Source of the DNA: Plakobranchus ocellatus | Lineage: Eukaryota > Mollusca > Gastropoda > Plakobranchidae | NCBI GenBank assembly: GCA_019648995.1 | Contig: BLXT01005502.1 | Location: forward strand, 1,716,359-1,760,118 | Direction of reading: 5' to 3' | DNA: 43,760 nt | Shown: positions 1 through 12,900 of the stretch, in pieces | How the letters are laid out: each line of letters opens with the position of its first letter | How positions within the stretch are numbered: position 1 is the first letter of the stretch | The notes under the pieces: model-generated | Databases searched by the model: none | The model's input: the letters and a program-made list of their open reading frames with translations, nothing else | What the model was told of the DNA's origin: nothing | Program-made: the position numbers and the translations under genes

Positions 1-2780
1 AATATTTTATTACTAGTTTAAAGGTCCTCGATTAAGAGTTCTTCGCAGAATTCTGCCATCATAACATTAATAAGATCAAGATTTTAATTTTATAAGATAT
101 TTTGAGAAGATCTAGATCTAGTTTAGATCTCAATCTGTGAGACTAGAGGCCTAAATAATAGCGAGGGTTTTTGTACTGTAGAACCATTATTTATACTAAT
201 AAGATGACCTAAAAAATTAGTTATCATTTCCACATATTCAAATAAGATTCAATTTGAATAGATCTAGTAGTTTAAATGTTGGCCGTCTTTTATTTACCAA
301 AGTTTTATTTTGAGTCTCAGTCCAGCTAAAGTGGCTATACTTTACTTAAAACTCAGCATAAGATTAAGCAAAGGTCATTCTAGTATTATTTTTTCTCCTT
401 TTTGAGAGACATACAGAGAAACATCAGTATGTGATAATAAAATAAGACTAGGCCTAAATTGAAGTGATTTGCAATTTATATTGTAAAATTAGATATTTTG
501 CATTGGCAAACAATGAATTTCAGCTACGCATAAATCATTGACATTATGGCCCCCTTGAAATCACTATTTAAAGAAATAAAGAATTTAATACGAGACCTTT
601 AGTAGTGATACATAATGTTCTGTGTTTTTTTTTTTTGTGTGTTTGGCCTTTGTCAAAAAAATGATATTTTAAAAATCTAAAGATTGAAAGAGAGCCAAGT
701 TGATAATGACCTCATTTGATAGCGAGGCCATTCCTGGGCTAAAATAAGAGAAGACTGAAATCATATCAGACTAGATCTGGAACTTGCAAGCTTATAATTG
801 ATTTTTTTTTCCAATCTATCAGAGAATGTAATAAGCTTGTACTTGTGCACCTCTGCAAGCCACGAGGAGAGTAGGGTAGAGTCTGTGCAAAAGCAGTTTG
901 ATTTGGTGTGAGAATGATTTTACTGTAGCATCTGACACTCTTAGATCTGGGTGGATCCAATGATGGAGCAGTACAAAGCTGCAATAGGAGAGAAGGATGA
1001 AGGTGTCCAAGAGGAGGCAGGGGAAGCAGGAGGCTGAGGCAAGAAAAAGAAGGGAGGGCAACATAAGGAACAAAGGCTTATGACCATCATATGTCTAGTA
1101 TATTAACAACATGCTACTAGTAAATTATTTTAGATATCACTTGATTTTCAGTATAGTGTATTGATGGTGCTGGAAGTAGATCTGAACCTGCATTGATATT
1201 TAGTCATCATTTTTTGAGACCGAGATTCTGATGGTTTCATCCCTGATGTTATATATCTTGTCTTCATACTGTGCACATATTTTTATGATTTTAGGGCAAC
1301 TATTTCATAAGAACACAATGCTAGACCTTAGTATCTCATAACATCCACGGCTTATTTAATAAAGATGTTGACTAAAAACTCTTTCTTTCCTTATAAACCA
1401 TTGCTTTGATGCCAAACCCATCTATAGATAGTGCTGAAGTGTTATTGTATAGCTTGATCTTTATTAAACTTTTGGAGTTATTTGTGGGTGTTTGTTGATC
1501 TTTTTTGTAAAATAGAGATGATTTGCTTTTTTTTCTTTCTCTTGGCCTCTTATTAGTAACAGACATCTGTAGATGCTGCCATTTTGAAACTGTCATCAAT
1601 TTTAAAATGTAAATAAATGACATCATATTTAATAAATTGGTGTGAAAATATTCAAGTAGCTTTGCGCCAAATATCAAATGTGATTCATAGGTGTGTCTGT
1701 TATGCATTACTATGGGAAGGATTTCTACACAGGAGAACCAATTCTAAAGAGGGAATTGTTTAGAAGCTTTTAATATCATTTGGGTGGATATATCCCTTGA
1801 TATGGTCGTGGATGGATTGTGCTAACCTTATTGAAAAGTAGTTTCCCGCCTGGTAAATTCTCCCTCAAATTGTATTTAACTTTTCAGGCTTCTTTTTTTA
1901 AGTATAACCTATCTATAGCCTTGCAATATTTTGCCTTATCAGTTTGATTGAAAAATGTGCCTTTACCCAAGACATATTTTTATCTGTTAACAAAAAAGAG
2001 GGCATAGTTAATAATGAGACCACAAGATTCTGTGCACTGGGCTTTTAATGTGTGGATTTTGCGTGTTTTACTTCCCACATAACTATGAGTATATGCATCT
2101 GTTTAAATAAAATTATGTAATAAAATTAAATGTTAGAATTCAAGACGTAATTGCTGAACAATTCAATAAATTTCAGTCGATTGTATTGATTTGTTTTTGT
2201 TTTTTAATACTGGCTGCAATTTTTTGTTTTTGTCAAATATAAGGTCATTTGTCAAAAGTGCTAAAGGGCAGAACTTTAAAAAAAATTTTTCTTAATAATC
2301 ATAATTATCATATTTTTCGGGAAGGAAAAATTTTGTCATAAAATAGGATGATATATAAATGTGAAGAAAGTTACAAAAGATTAAATTTATGTGTGGTCAT
2401 TTTACAGCTGAATTACCATTGTACACAGACATGCTCATTTTATTATTGAGTTTTAAATAACCAAGCATGTTTCTACTTTAAGTAAATAAATACGATTTGA
2501 AGAGAGAACCTCTTTTATTAGACTGAATAATAATACAATAATGACATAGTTAAGAACCAGGATTGCTTATTACATCAGCTATTGTATTTGTAACAAATTA
2601 CGTTTCACTTGGATATTTTTGCGTGTCAGTTCTCTACCCTTGTCTCTGTCTAGGGTTTTTTGTCACGTAAATGAAGGCAGAGAGGACTGATATAAGGATG
2701 TTAGAGCAAAGAGGCTATAGATAGCAGACAGATCTACTTCCTTGTGTTGGTTAAGTGGAGCTGTGCTGTTGCTTGGAAAA

Positions 2781-2821
2781 GTAAACCCAACTTAGTGTTA
2801 TCTTCAGCTTAGTTGGGTTAC
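2781..2821. repeat. Imperfect 41-bp inverted repeat (hairpin)
   Basis: The left arm GTAAACCCAACTTAG pairs with the right arm CTTAGTTGGGTTAC around a 12-base loop, with one bulge and one mismatch. No function assigned. Confidence 0.6.
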
Positions 2822-3035
2822 AGTCTAAGAAGCATTCTATAAAATAGTTTTTGAGGATTCTAGATGCTCCTGCTACCTTCATTTCTTAAATTTAAAGTGC
2901 ACTCTGTTTTTTAAGTCCAAGGAAAACTTAAAATTATATTGACCAGCATTGAAGTTGTGAACTTGGATTGATCCTAAAGCAGTTAATTAAAGGCATCACT
3001 TACAAATGATATTTTTCAATGGTGTTGCTTGATTT

Positions 3036-3185
3036 CTAAATGTAGATTTTTTGTTGTTGTAAATTTTGAAATGGCAAAGCTAGGAAGAGCTATATAATGA
3101 TACTCTTTACAGAGATAAACTGTAGGTGAAATACTTCCTGCAAGCATCTTTACAACAACACCAAAAAAAAATCTACTTTTAAGGG
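3036..3185. repeat. Fold-back element (MITE-like) of about 150 bp
   Basis: The arm at 3042-3063 (GTAGATTTTTTGTTGTTG...) is the reverse complement, with small gaps, of 3149-3176 (...CAACAACACC..ATCTAC). Pairing extends inward (GGAAG near 3089 with CTTCC near 3135) and outward a few bases. No open frame of note. The arms suggest a non-autonomous fold-back transposon; clear target-site duplications were not seen. Confidence 0.5.
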
Positions 3186-3416
3186 TTGGGACTTCCGTCA
3201 TCCAACTCATTAAAAAATGTGTTATGATAGTGACTACACATTTAAATGATTAAAAGAAAACCCTATAAGGGTTATTTGTGTAGTAAATGAACAATTAGTT
3301 GTCGGCCTTTGGAGAGGTAAGGTTATTTTTTACTTTACTCTTTTTACTTTGTGCACCTGTTTACAATCACATGATAATATTAATCATTTCCCCTTGGCAG
3401 TTGTGCAGACATTACA

Positions 3417-3435
3417 TGTGTGTGTGTGTGTGTGT
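3417..3435. repeat. (TG)n microsatellite
   Basis: About nine TG units followed directly by a T-rich run. Confidence 0.9.
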
Positions 3436-4425
3436 TTTTTGTTTTTTTTTGTTTTAATTATTCGGTCATTAAGTGTAGATATTTCTCAGATGAAATCTAT
3501 AAAGAATCTGTAAATTATGAAATAAATTCTTCTTGTCATCAGCTCAATATTGTGTGTCTCTGTTTGTCGTACAACCGATAAATCCACAATACAGATAAAA
3601 GGTTTACATACAAAGTCCCTTCTTAAGTTGCATGATTAAAAAAAAACTTTTTCAGGCTGTTTCATTTTCATTTGTTTCAGCTTATAATATTAGTTTTCAT
3701 TGCTCAATCATGTAGTGCATGAGAGCCATTTTTTCTGTTTCCTTAAATTCGTGAGCTATTTATCAACAATAATAAGAGAGAGATTTACTTACTAAAGAAA
3801 GAAATGTGGAGGCCTTGAAACTCTTATGAAAGAACTGAGTCAAGACCTTCTATCACACATGCCCCTGAAAGCATATGTGTAATTTTGTTTACTCCTCAAA
3901 TCAGCCCCTAATCTCAAAATGTAAGATTATGGATGAACTAAGATAGATTATTTTAAGTTTATTATTTTGTCCTTCTCTCAAAGTCCTCATACTTGAGTGG
4001 AAAACCAAAGAAAATGACATTTGAAATGCTGGTATTTTAGAAATTGATTACTTTTGAAATAGTTGTAAGGGCACAAACCTAAAAATTTACATGAACCTAA
4101 TGATTCTTTCAATAGCAGAATTACAATTAATGAAACATGTTTTATGCAATGTCTGCAGGTTGAAGGGTTGTCTAATACAATAAAATCAAAGTAACAAGCA
4201 ATAATTTTACATTTAGCTGTGACTCTTCATTTTGATAAATACTGCCCCTATCAATATGTGAGGCTGTTGTTAGTTGTTGGTGTAAAAGTGTAGAAAAATT
4301 TCGTCGACTCAAAACTATTCTTCAATCATACTGTGAAATATACTATGCTGCCTTTCATAAAAAACGAAACATTTATAGATCAAATGTCATCATTTTTTTT
4401 TGTTTTTTTTTCGTTCCACTAACAG

Positions 4426-6944
4426 TGTCAGTGTTTCAAGAGGTTGAGAAGGACAATAACAGCGAAGAACGCAAATCACATCTGTCTTACAGCAGCCCAT
4501 CTTCAGCAAGATCAGGCAAACCTCATTTGTGCGACACTCTTTTGCCCAGAAGCAAATCACAGCCAAAGAAGGCCCTACAACCTGTGTTTTCTCCCTGCTT
4601 GACTTCTCCACAAACTCAACATGGCTCTGTACAAAGTAACAATATCCCACAAGCTAGTGAGCTTTTTAAAGTCTACAGGCACATAACAAGTAAATATGAA
4701 AATGAAAATCATCAGCCCAAATATATAAACTCGTTTTGTGAAAGTTCTCCAAATCTAGATGGTCACCTTTTTCAAAACATCAACAAAAATAACTTTGAAA
4801 CAGATAACAGATTTACCAGTGATAATAGGCTTGATTCTCAAATCTTGAAATTGAACCAAGAAGCTGATGACAAAGCTGTCTCTTGCGTGGAGTGCAGGGA
4901 GCTACGCTGTCCCAAAACGTGCACAAACTGGAAGGCTCATTGCCTTCAAAGAGCTGGAAAAATTTCTGCTCTCCCTTTGACCAATGGAGGCACAGGTAAA
5001 CCATTTTCATCGTCGCTCTCACTGCTCTCATTTTCAGCTCTAAATCAGCAATTTTCTGAGAAATCTAGCAATGAGCACTTTATAAATCACACCAGTAATT
5101 TTTCATTGGAAGAAGATAAAGGAAATTCTTTTTCCCAATCATCTGAGCCTTTAGTCAAAGCTTTAGGCCAGCATTGCTCAAATATCAGTTTTGTAAAATT
5201 GGTTCAAAATAAGGCTGATGGTCTTGAAGATCTCAAACCTGGAAAGCAACATACATCTGCTTCAGCTTCCTCCTTTGCATGGAATAAATTATACTCTCCA
5301 AACACAAGTGCGAAAGCACTTAGTGATCAAGACAACAGGCAAACAGAGCGGAAAAAGTTGAAGCATAACCCCATATCAAGTTTACCTTCCTTCCATATCT
5401 TAAGCTCTTTTCCAGTATCTGTTACCAACACAAACCTTTGTGAGTCTGATCAGCCTTTCAGAGAAGCTGGATCCTTTTGGTCAGCAAAGCCCCCTTCACC
5501 TTCTCTTCACAGCAATATGGCCAAAGGATATGTAAAAGCCTTAGCGGAACAAATTAACCACCTTGGCCCACCCGCAGGCAGCAATGGTTCGGAGGAGGAG
5601 GAGGGGGACTCAAGTGTTAGTGTTCATGACATGGTAAGAAAAATAAATCGCTCAAAGTCTGATGCAGCATTCCCATCTTCACCTTCAGTTGGTAAGAATA
5701 CTACCTCAAAAAATGCTCATAATTCTGGGGCCTTACAACCTGGTGCCTTTAAGGGAGACTCTAAGTCTCCTCAATATCAATCAGGATCTGGTGTTTCTAC
5801 GGATGTGCCATCAAAAAGTAGTCTTTTTGAAAGTCTTAAAAAAGCAGCTGATAAGAAGAGACAAGTCTCAAATGCTGTGGGGGCCAATAACATTTCAACT
5901 GAGCATGAACCTTCCAAATTGCATTCCCTTAAAACAGATGCAGGCAGAGAGAACTTTTCCTCCCAGAGCTTCGCTCAAAACTCCAGCATGCAAACTCACC
6001 CCAATAATAATCCTTCAAATGGGTCAGAGAATGGGGAGTCTTCCTATCCTCTCCCATCCAAGATTTCACTGAAACATCGAAAATATAGTGAGCCTCCATT
6101 TTGGTCCCCCTCAGCCAAAAGTGAAACGGAAAGTTTCAACTCAAACCCAGGCTCCCAAATGCCCGTATCTCTTTCCAAGGCCAAACCTCCGGTTGATTAC
6201 AGTAGAAAACCAAGCTTAGATCACAAAAAAATCCCATCAGGGCTTTCTACAAAGAGACCTTCTCTTCCCTCGCATGCAATTATCTCTGACTTTGTTCAAT
6301 CAAATCAGTCAATCAATGAAAAAGAAAAAGTTTCACCATCATCGACTGCCTCATCAACATCATCATCATCATCACCATTGTCGCCTCCATCACTTGTTGT
6401 CTCATGTCACCCTAGTCATGCATCCAATGAAAATAATGAGCCTGAAAGAGATGAAACTGACTTTGCTTGTAGGCTCAATACCAAAGATACCAGAGACAAC
6501 AGTGTTTCTAACTGCCAGGAGAGTAAAGAAACAGCACTACACGGGGAATCTGTTGCATCTGTCAAGAAAGGCACAGAGAACTCCGCTGCTCCAGCATTGA
6601 CTTCTGTGTGCCCTGAGAGTATGACCTTGCAACCTCCAAGTAGCCCAGCTGGCAGTGAAAGTCCTGCCTTGAGATTATCACGTGGCCGTGCTATCAGTGA
6701 ATACCGTGAGTCTGTGCTGAAGACTATCTATGATAATGGCCCTCCCCTCAATGCTGCTGAGCTTTTTGACTCCAGCTGGTCAGACTCCGACAGCTTTAAT
6801 GACTTTGCAGATGAGAATGATGAGGAAGATGAAGAGACAGGAAATGATGCACTAGATGCCCATGGGAAAGACGGTGGCACTGGCGGAGAGGATGGCATGG
6901 GTACTGATACTCCAGTAGCGTCACCTGTGAAGACAGAGGCAGAG
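4426..6944 (+). CDS. FGD6: FGD exon 1 of the visible model: long disordered N-terminal exon
   Basis: This open exon of about 840 codons begins after a strong acceptor (long T tract then CTAACAG) and ends at GAG|GTGAGT in phase 0. It enters in phase 1: the first codon is N|TG with N from an upstream exon, and the first internal ATG in frame is only near residue 365, so the true start is upstream or is a split A|TG. The protein is Ser/Asn/Lys-rich with many SP sites and no folded domain. It has a Cys cluster at residues 154-173, a Ser run at 6360-6374, a conserved-looking helix-like segment ([20 protein letters not shown]) and an acidic stretch rich in D/E and S just before the DH domain. Human FGD5 and FGD6 also carry a large N-terminal exon (from memory). 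Shorter open frames over this exon on both strands are shadows. Confidence 0.9.
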
Positions 6945-9900
6945 GTGAGTATTTTAAAATTATCTTCCAGGCTCACAAGAATATTATGCTGTACTCATAT
7001 TACTGAATGAAATTTTGGTGGGTTATCTGCACTGTCCATTTAGCTGTTTTGTTATTCCTTAAAAAAAAAACAACAAACTTTTGATTGGATACCTCACCAT
7101 AAAAAGAGAAAGGATTTATGTGTTAAGGAGAGAGGATAGCTTTTGCAGATTTGAACACAATGGTGATAAATATAAATGTCACAGCTGTAACAACATAATA
7201 ATGGCATGCCATTTTGGGTCCCTATAAGATATTAAAAGAAACAACAAAAAAAACCTAGCATGATTGGTGTTTTAATTATTTTTTTAAAGTGTATAGGAGC
7301 ATTTCAAAATCAGGAACATAATCTGATAGCTCTAAGGGTAAAAATTCATTGATCTAAAAATTCAATTTTGAATATTGACTTATATTGTATTGTATTGTAG
7401 AACAGCAAAATAAATTGCATGATATTGAATTGTCACAGTTTATTGATCCTATCATGTTTGGAATCCATTCCAAATGTTACGACCCAAATTTTATTCTTTA
7501 ATTAGGCATGAATTGCGATTTTTTTTTTTAAATTTAATAATTATGGGAACTGTTTTAAAACCATTTTGTTAAATATATCCCATATAAAAATGTCAAAACG
7601 ATTGTTTTACTAAAGGATTAACAAATGCTTCTTTTTCTTACCAATGAAGACCAGTTTTGTGACAATTGTGTTAACAAAATACTTTGACAACCCAACTTTG
7701 TACTTCAACAAACAAAAGTTTTACTCTGTAGAGTTTTGCTTAAATCTTTATGACGTTGTCATATGTACTTGTTATCATTATTTGCAGAGGAAAGCAGACT
7801 CTGAGAACAAACGACGACTTATTGTGCAAGAAATGTTAAAAACTGAGAAGGATTATGTGGCCCGGCTTCATTTGTTGCACCATGTGAGTGAACTTATGAT
7901 GGTATAATCTTTTTGACACACATTGTCCTTCTTCTTTGAGCCTGGTCGTTCTCTCATGATGTTGATATGTAACCACTCTGAAGTGGAATACATTATATAT
8001 ATTTCATGCTTCGTTATCATCAGAAATTTGTAGAAATTGCTTATGATGTACAGTCTTAAGGGTTTTTTTAAATCAGTATTATAAAAAAAAGTCCAAGTTG
8101 CTATCTTGATGTACATTTACATCATGGATAGAATCTGCATCACATTATTATCTTTGTTAAAGGTAACATAACAGAATTCTAGGGTGGTATTTTTTTATGG
8201 CTAGAGGAACCTTTTAAGATTTAAAAATGTGTATTTTGGGGGGGTTTTTTTGTTTGTTTTTCAATATTCTCAATAAACCTAATCTATTCAGCTAGACCTT
8301 ATGATTTTCTGGCAAACAAAATAGGCAAAATTAAATCAGCAAAAGATTATGAGGGGAGGTTAAGTCAGATTTTCTTTCATCCTTTTTTTAAAAAAAAAAT
8401 TTTTAACCAATCCTTTTTCTTCAAAAACATTTCTTTTTAATCTTATTGGGAGCAAATTGTGGCTTAATTTGTTACTGATTCTTAATCAAAGGTTTTCCTG
8501 TAAAACTGCATTTATGAGTAGTGAATGAATATAAGCAATGATATGATGTATCTAAGGTAATTTAGTGATTCCAGGGAAAAGTGATAGTTCTACAAAAAGT
8601 TGAGGATGTTATACTGTTGCATTTTTTTCTGAAATGTTAGATCAAGATATTTTGTGAAAGTCAGCTTATGGCCCAATAGTGGGCGAGCATTTCTGTAATA
8701 AATCGAAAACAATGGAACAATGGAAATTTGTGAACCTGTGATTAATTCTAGTTACACTGTAATATAATTAATTACATTATCCCCACTTTGTAAACTTTTT
8801 GCTTTTTTTATTTTTTAAATAGAGATAATTCACTATTATCATAGTATCTCTTTTAACTTAAGGATTTTTCAAACTTTTCCGGGTTCTATTTCCCTTCAAC
8901 ATCATGTTCTTTTGTGGTTCACTTAATTCAAAGTGATTAGTTTTCTCCAAACACTTTGAGTTTAGCAGAAGCAACTATATTTTCCTCTGCTCTTTTCCAA
9001 ATACTTTTTATTTTCATTTATCACATAGCTAGATGTCATTAAGTATATAAAAAATCTCTCTACAGCAATACTTACATGATTAGCAAAAAAAAAATGACAT
9101 TGATCAAAATTCTTGTTTTAAATATTTGTCCAGGTGTTCTACTTTCGACTAGACAAGGCAAACCGACAGCAAGAATTTGTCCCGCCTGACATCCTGAATC
9201 ACATGTTCTCCAACATCAAAAGCATATATTTGTTTCACCATGACTTTCTGCTGCAACAGATGGAGGAGAAGGTTACAAACTGGTAAATACACAAGGGCTT
9301 AAAAATTTTTAAAAAATTCCGTTTGGTTGTGACTGCTGCATGTGGAACCGCATACTCCCAAAAGTAATCTGTCGTATTCAATTTTGCATAAGCTGATGTT
9401 TTAAAGAGCTTTCTAAATAGTAATAATGTATACATTTTCTTTCTGATGAAGATTTATAGAATCTGAGGGAAACGCCTTAGATCAGATATATTGAGGGCTG
9501 TATGAAAAAAAAAACCCAGATAAATTACATGAGCATGGTCAGTAAGTGCCATTTTTTTTAAACTCATGAGTATTTTTTTCTTTGTATTTTTCAAGCAGGG
9601 CAGTTTTCAGTAAATAATCATAATTGTTATTTTGTTTTGGCTTGTTCTCACAGGGATCAAGATCCAAGAATTGGAGATCTGTTAAAAAGGAATGCCCCCT
9701 TTTTAAAGATGTATTCAGAATACATTGCCAACTTTGACAATGCCATGAAATTGATTGATCAATGGACGAAGAAGTCTTCAAAATTTTCTAATATTATTAA
9801 AACAATACAGGTTGGTTGTATATTACCATCTATGATTACTTTTTCATTAAAGATCTTCTCATCCCCGACTGTGCTGCCTGTTTGTTAAGAAAGTCCCAAG

Positions 9901-12900
9901 TCTTTTACAATTCTTTAGCAATTTCATTCTAAATGTCCCATTTCTTATTTCTAGATATGTTTTATCTCTGCCTAGATTTTTCCTCTCAGCTTTGCCCAGT
10001 GAGCAGAGTAGAAACCTAATCACTCTATTGCAATTTATTAACTTCAAGAAAGTTTCTTTAATTAGGTTTATGGGTATTATCTATTTTACTTGCCTTTTTG
10101 TTGTGCGTAAATATGCATTCTTGATTTTTTGGCACTGCAATATAAATATTTTGTTCTCTAATGCTTTGTTAAAATAAAAAGTCATGAGAATGAAGGTAAA
10201 GTGGACACTACACGGTTACTGTATTTAGCTGAAGACAGTAGCAAAGTCTATTCTTCAACAATGTCAGGCTCATATATGGCAGAGAAACTTGGCTGGTTAA
10301 AGAAAACATGCTAGAGATTTTTTTCTTTTTCTTTTAAATCTTGAAGAGGATATTCATTATATCATATTACATAACTCCAAGTTTAGAATTAACTAATAAT
10401 CTAGTTAGAAGTGGTTGAAGGCTTTCCCCACCATCCTAAGTTTTCTCCTTATTTATAACATCTGGAGATATTATTTGACTCAAATTCTGGAAACACTCTA
10501 CATGATAAAGAAGAAGACCAAAGATAACTTATTTAGAAAAAGTGCATTTCTTGTGATAAACTATGAAGAAACTACTCCTTTTCTTTTAATAGATCAAGAT
10601 ATAGTTAATGTTAATCTGTACCCTTAAAAAGAATCCAAAGTTTCCTTGAGGAGAGTTTAATGAGGCTGATTTTAAAAAAAAATATAAGAAGGGGTACTGC
10701 CTCCCAGGACATGAGCAGCACTGCACCATTTCATTATCGCTCTGTATATCAGACACGCAGGTTTGTCATCCCACAATTTATCTCTTTCATACATTTTTAA
10801 AAGATTTTCATTTAATTTCTTACCCTACATTCTAGCTCCCCTTTCACCCAAATTTTGCCAAAAAAATTACCATCTTCTTTTTTTTTTTTTTACACTAATA
10901 TTGCTTTTATCCTGGCCTCCACCCCCATAATCACTCTTGTCTTCATGTATATTTCCCTTGGCTGCTTTTATGTAGGAGCTACCCGAGTGTGGGAGCCTTT
11001 CCCTGCAACATCACATGCTAGAACCCATTCAGAGAGTGCCTCGATATGAAATGTTGATTAAAGGTAAATTCTTTTATATGGGAAAATGAATGGCTTTTGT
11101 TTCAGGATCATACTACGATGTTTTGCATTGTTAGTGAATGACTTTCATTTCAGAATCCCATTAAGGCAACTTAGTAGAAAGTCCTCGTGGATGGAATTGT
11201 TTACTACTCCCTGAAAATAAAATTAAAACAAATATAGTTTGACAACAAATAGTAAGAATTCTTGTTAACCACAATGTTAAAAATTAGAACATGAAGACAT
11301 ACTCAACTCCTCTAACTGATTTACCTGCCCTGGCAATGGCTTGGAAGCAATTTTGTGATATTTCATAAGATGTTTTGTAATGGGGCAGAATTTAGTGTAA
11401 TATTACATTTAGAATACTTTTGGATAATGAAAATTGAGTTAATGGGTATGGCTTCCTTGTTGTAAGAACATACAGCTCTATCTTACAACAATATTATTTT
11501 ATTTTCATTTTCCAAAAGTTATGAATTCAGAATATGTATTGTTTATTTGATGTAAATAGCTGTGATTGTAAAGGCTGAATCAAAGCCATCACAACTTTTA
11601 GCCTTTTCCATGCAAAACCATTCATTTTGCCATGGCATTTTAAGTGCCTGTATATAATTAAGCTAGACTTTGATAATTGTCCTTTTTTACACATTTTAAG
11701 GTAAGTTCCAAAAATTTAGATTTGCATGTGAAAATCTGAGTAAAAGAGCAATAACATTTAAGGGATGCATGACTCGGTGGTAATATCTGATAAGCATTCT
11801 AAATTTGAAACCTCTTTGACTTATGCAAATCTATAACTTTTACATGATTTAATTTCTACCAATTTTTATGATCAAAAGGTGACTTCAAAATTATACTAAC
11901 CAATTCATAGTATAAAGAGATGAAACCACATTTGCTTCGTTACATCTGCAGAACACTTTGTGTAGGTCTGATTTTTATTTATTTATCTGATCCACATCTT
12001 GCTGCGTATTGATCCATATCAAAGATGCAGACCAAGATTTGAATGAAATATAAAGACTAGATGTTTTAGATCCAAACATAAACAATGCCTCTGAAAAAAT
12101 GTTCACAAAAATAGAATAACTCAAATACACTGAGAGTAAAGAGTGAACAACTATATTTAGGAGACAGTGATATCAACTGATACATGTCAAGTTATGCAAT
12201 GGGAGCCTTCAACACTGTTGTCTCATTTTAGGGCAATTAGGAGGTTAATGAAATGAATTTGATGTACTGTCAGAATGTCCAAGTGAAAATTTTTCTTGTC
12301 TCTGCCACCACTACAATTGTGAACATTGTATAATGTGTAAAGAGATGAGAACTTTTATTTATTACAAAGTAAAGCATGCATCTTTAACCCTTGCATGTCT
12401 TGTTGCTATCAAACTGGCAAATGAATTGAACCCCGATGCAAAAATAATTAAGGACAGTTTCACCGTAGACTTCATAAACTACCTGCCTCCCCGAACACTA
12501 CACCCAAAATTGCTTAGATTTTTTTTTTTTTGACACACGACAGAAGCAGGCCTAAGTGTGAGCAATTGGGGATTAAATCTGCAAGTATAACATGCATATC
12601 AGAGTTATTGCACTCATCAACTCATATATATTTTCATGCTCCTTAGATATTTATCCCCACAAATAAACATTGTATCAGTACAAGGATTATTGCCCAAAAC
12701 CTTTTCTCGCATGTTATAAACGCTAAAGTTGCATGTGGACCTCATTTTGGCAAGGACATCTATTAATTCCAGGGAAATCTCTAGCTAACATTTCTTCCTT
12801 TAATGTCGAAATGCTCACTATGTCAGCAAATGAGGGAGAAGGCCAGATTTTGGATAGAGTTAGCATATTTCTATGGCTCAAAGAATGCTACCTAGACATT

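Larger units (their letters stand above)
1..4425 (+). other. Upstream region or 5' intron of the FGD gene, no confident exon
   Basis: AT-rich DNA with poly-T runs. I see no exon I can support. GATCTAG-type motifs occur at 108-130 and recur near 260, 770 and 940. A (TG)n tract, an imperfect hairpin and a 150-bp fold-back lie here and are listed separately. The acceptor at 4425 shows that at least its last part is an intron. Weak phase-compatible candidates for the missing 5' exon are treated under findings. Confidence 0.7.

Noticed and set aside
819..1073. Hydrophobic 84-codon minus-strand frame
   Set aside because: No signal peptide logic, domain or neighbour support; purine-rich plus strand read backwards yields Leu/Ser-rich peptides.
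5662..6600. Second-frame open stretches of 108-136 codons over FGD exon 1, including a His-rich one
   Set aside because: They are shadows of the main frame; the His run is the TCA repeat read in another frame.
10706..10759. Exon-like segment with CAG before and GT after, in the intron between FGD exons 4 and 5
   Set aside because: 53 nt would break the frame, and the DH sequence [14 protein letters not shown] is complete without it.
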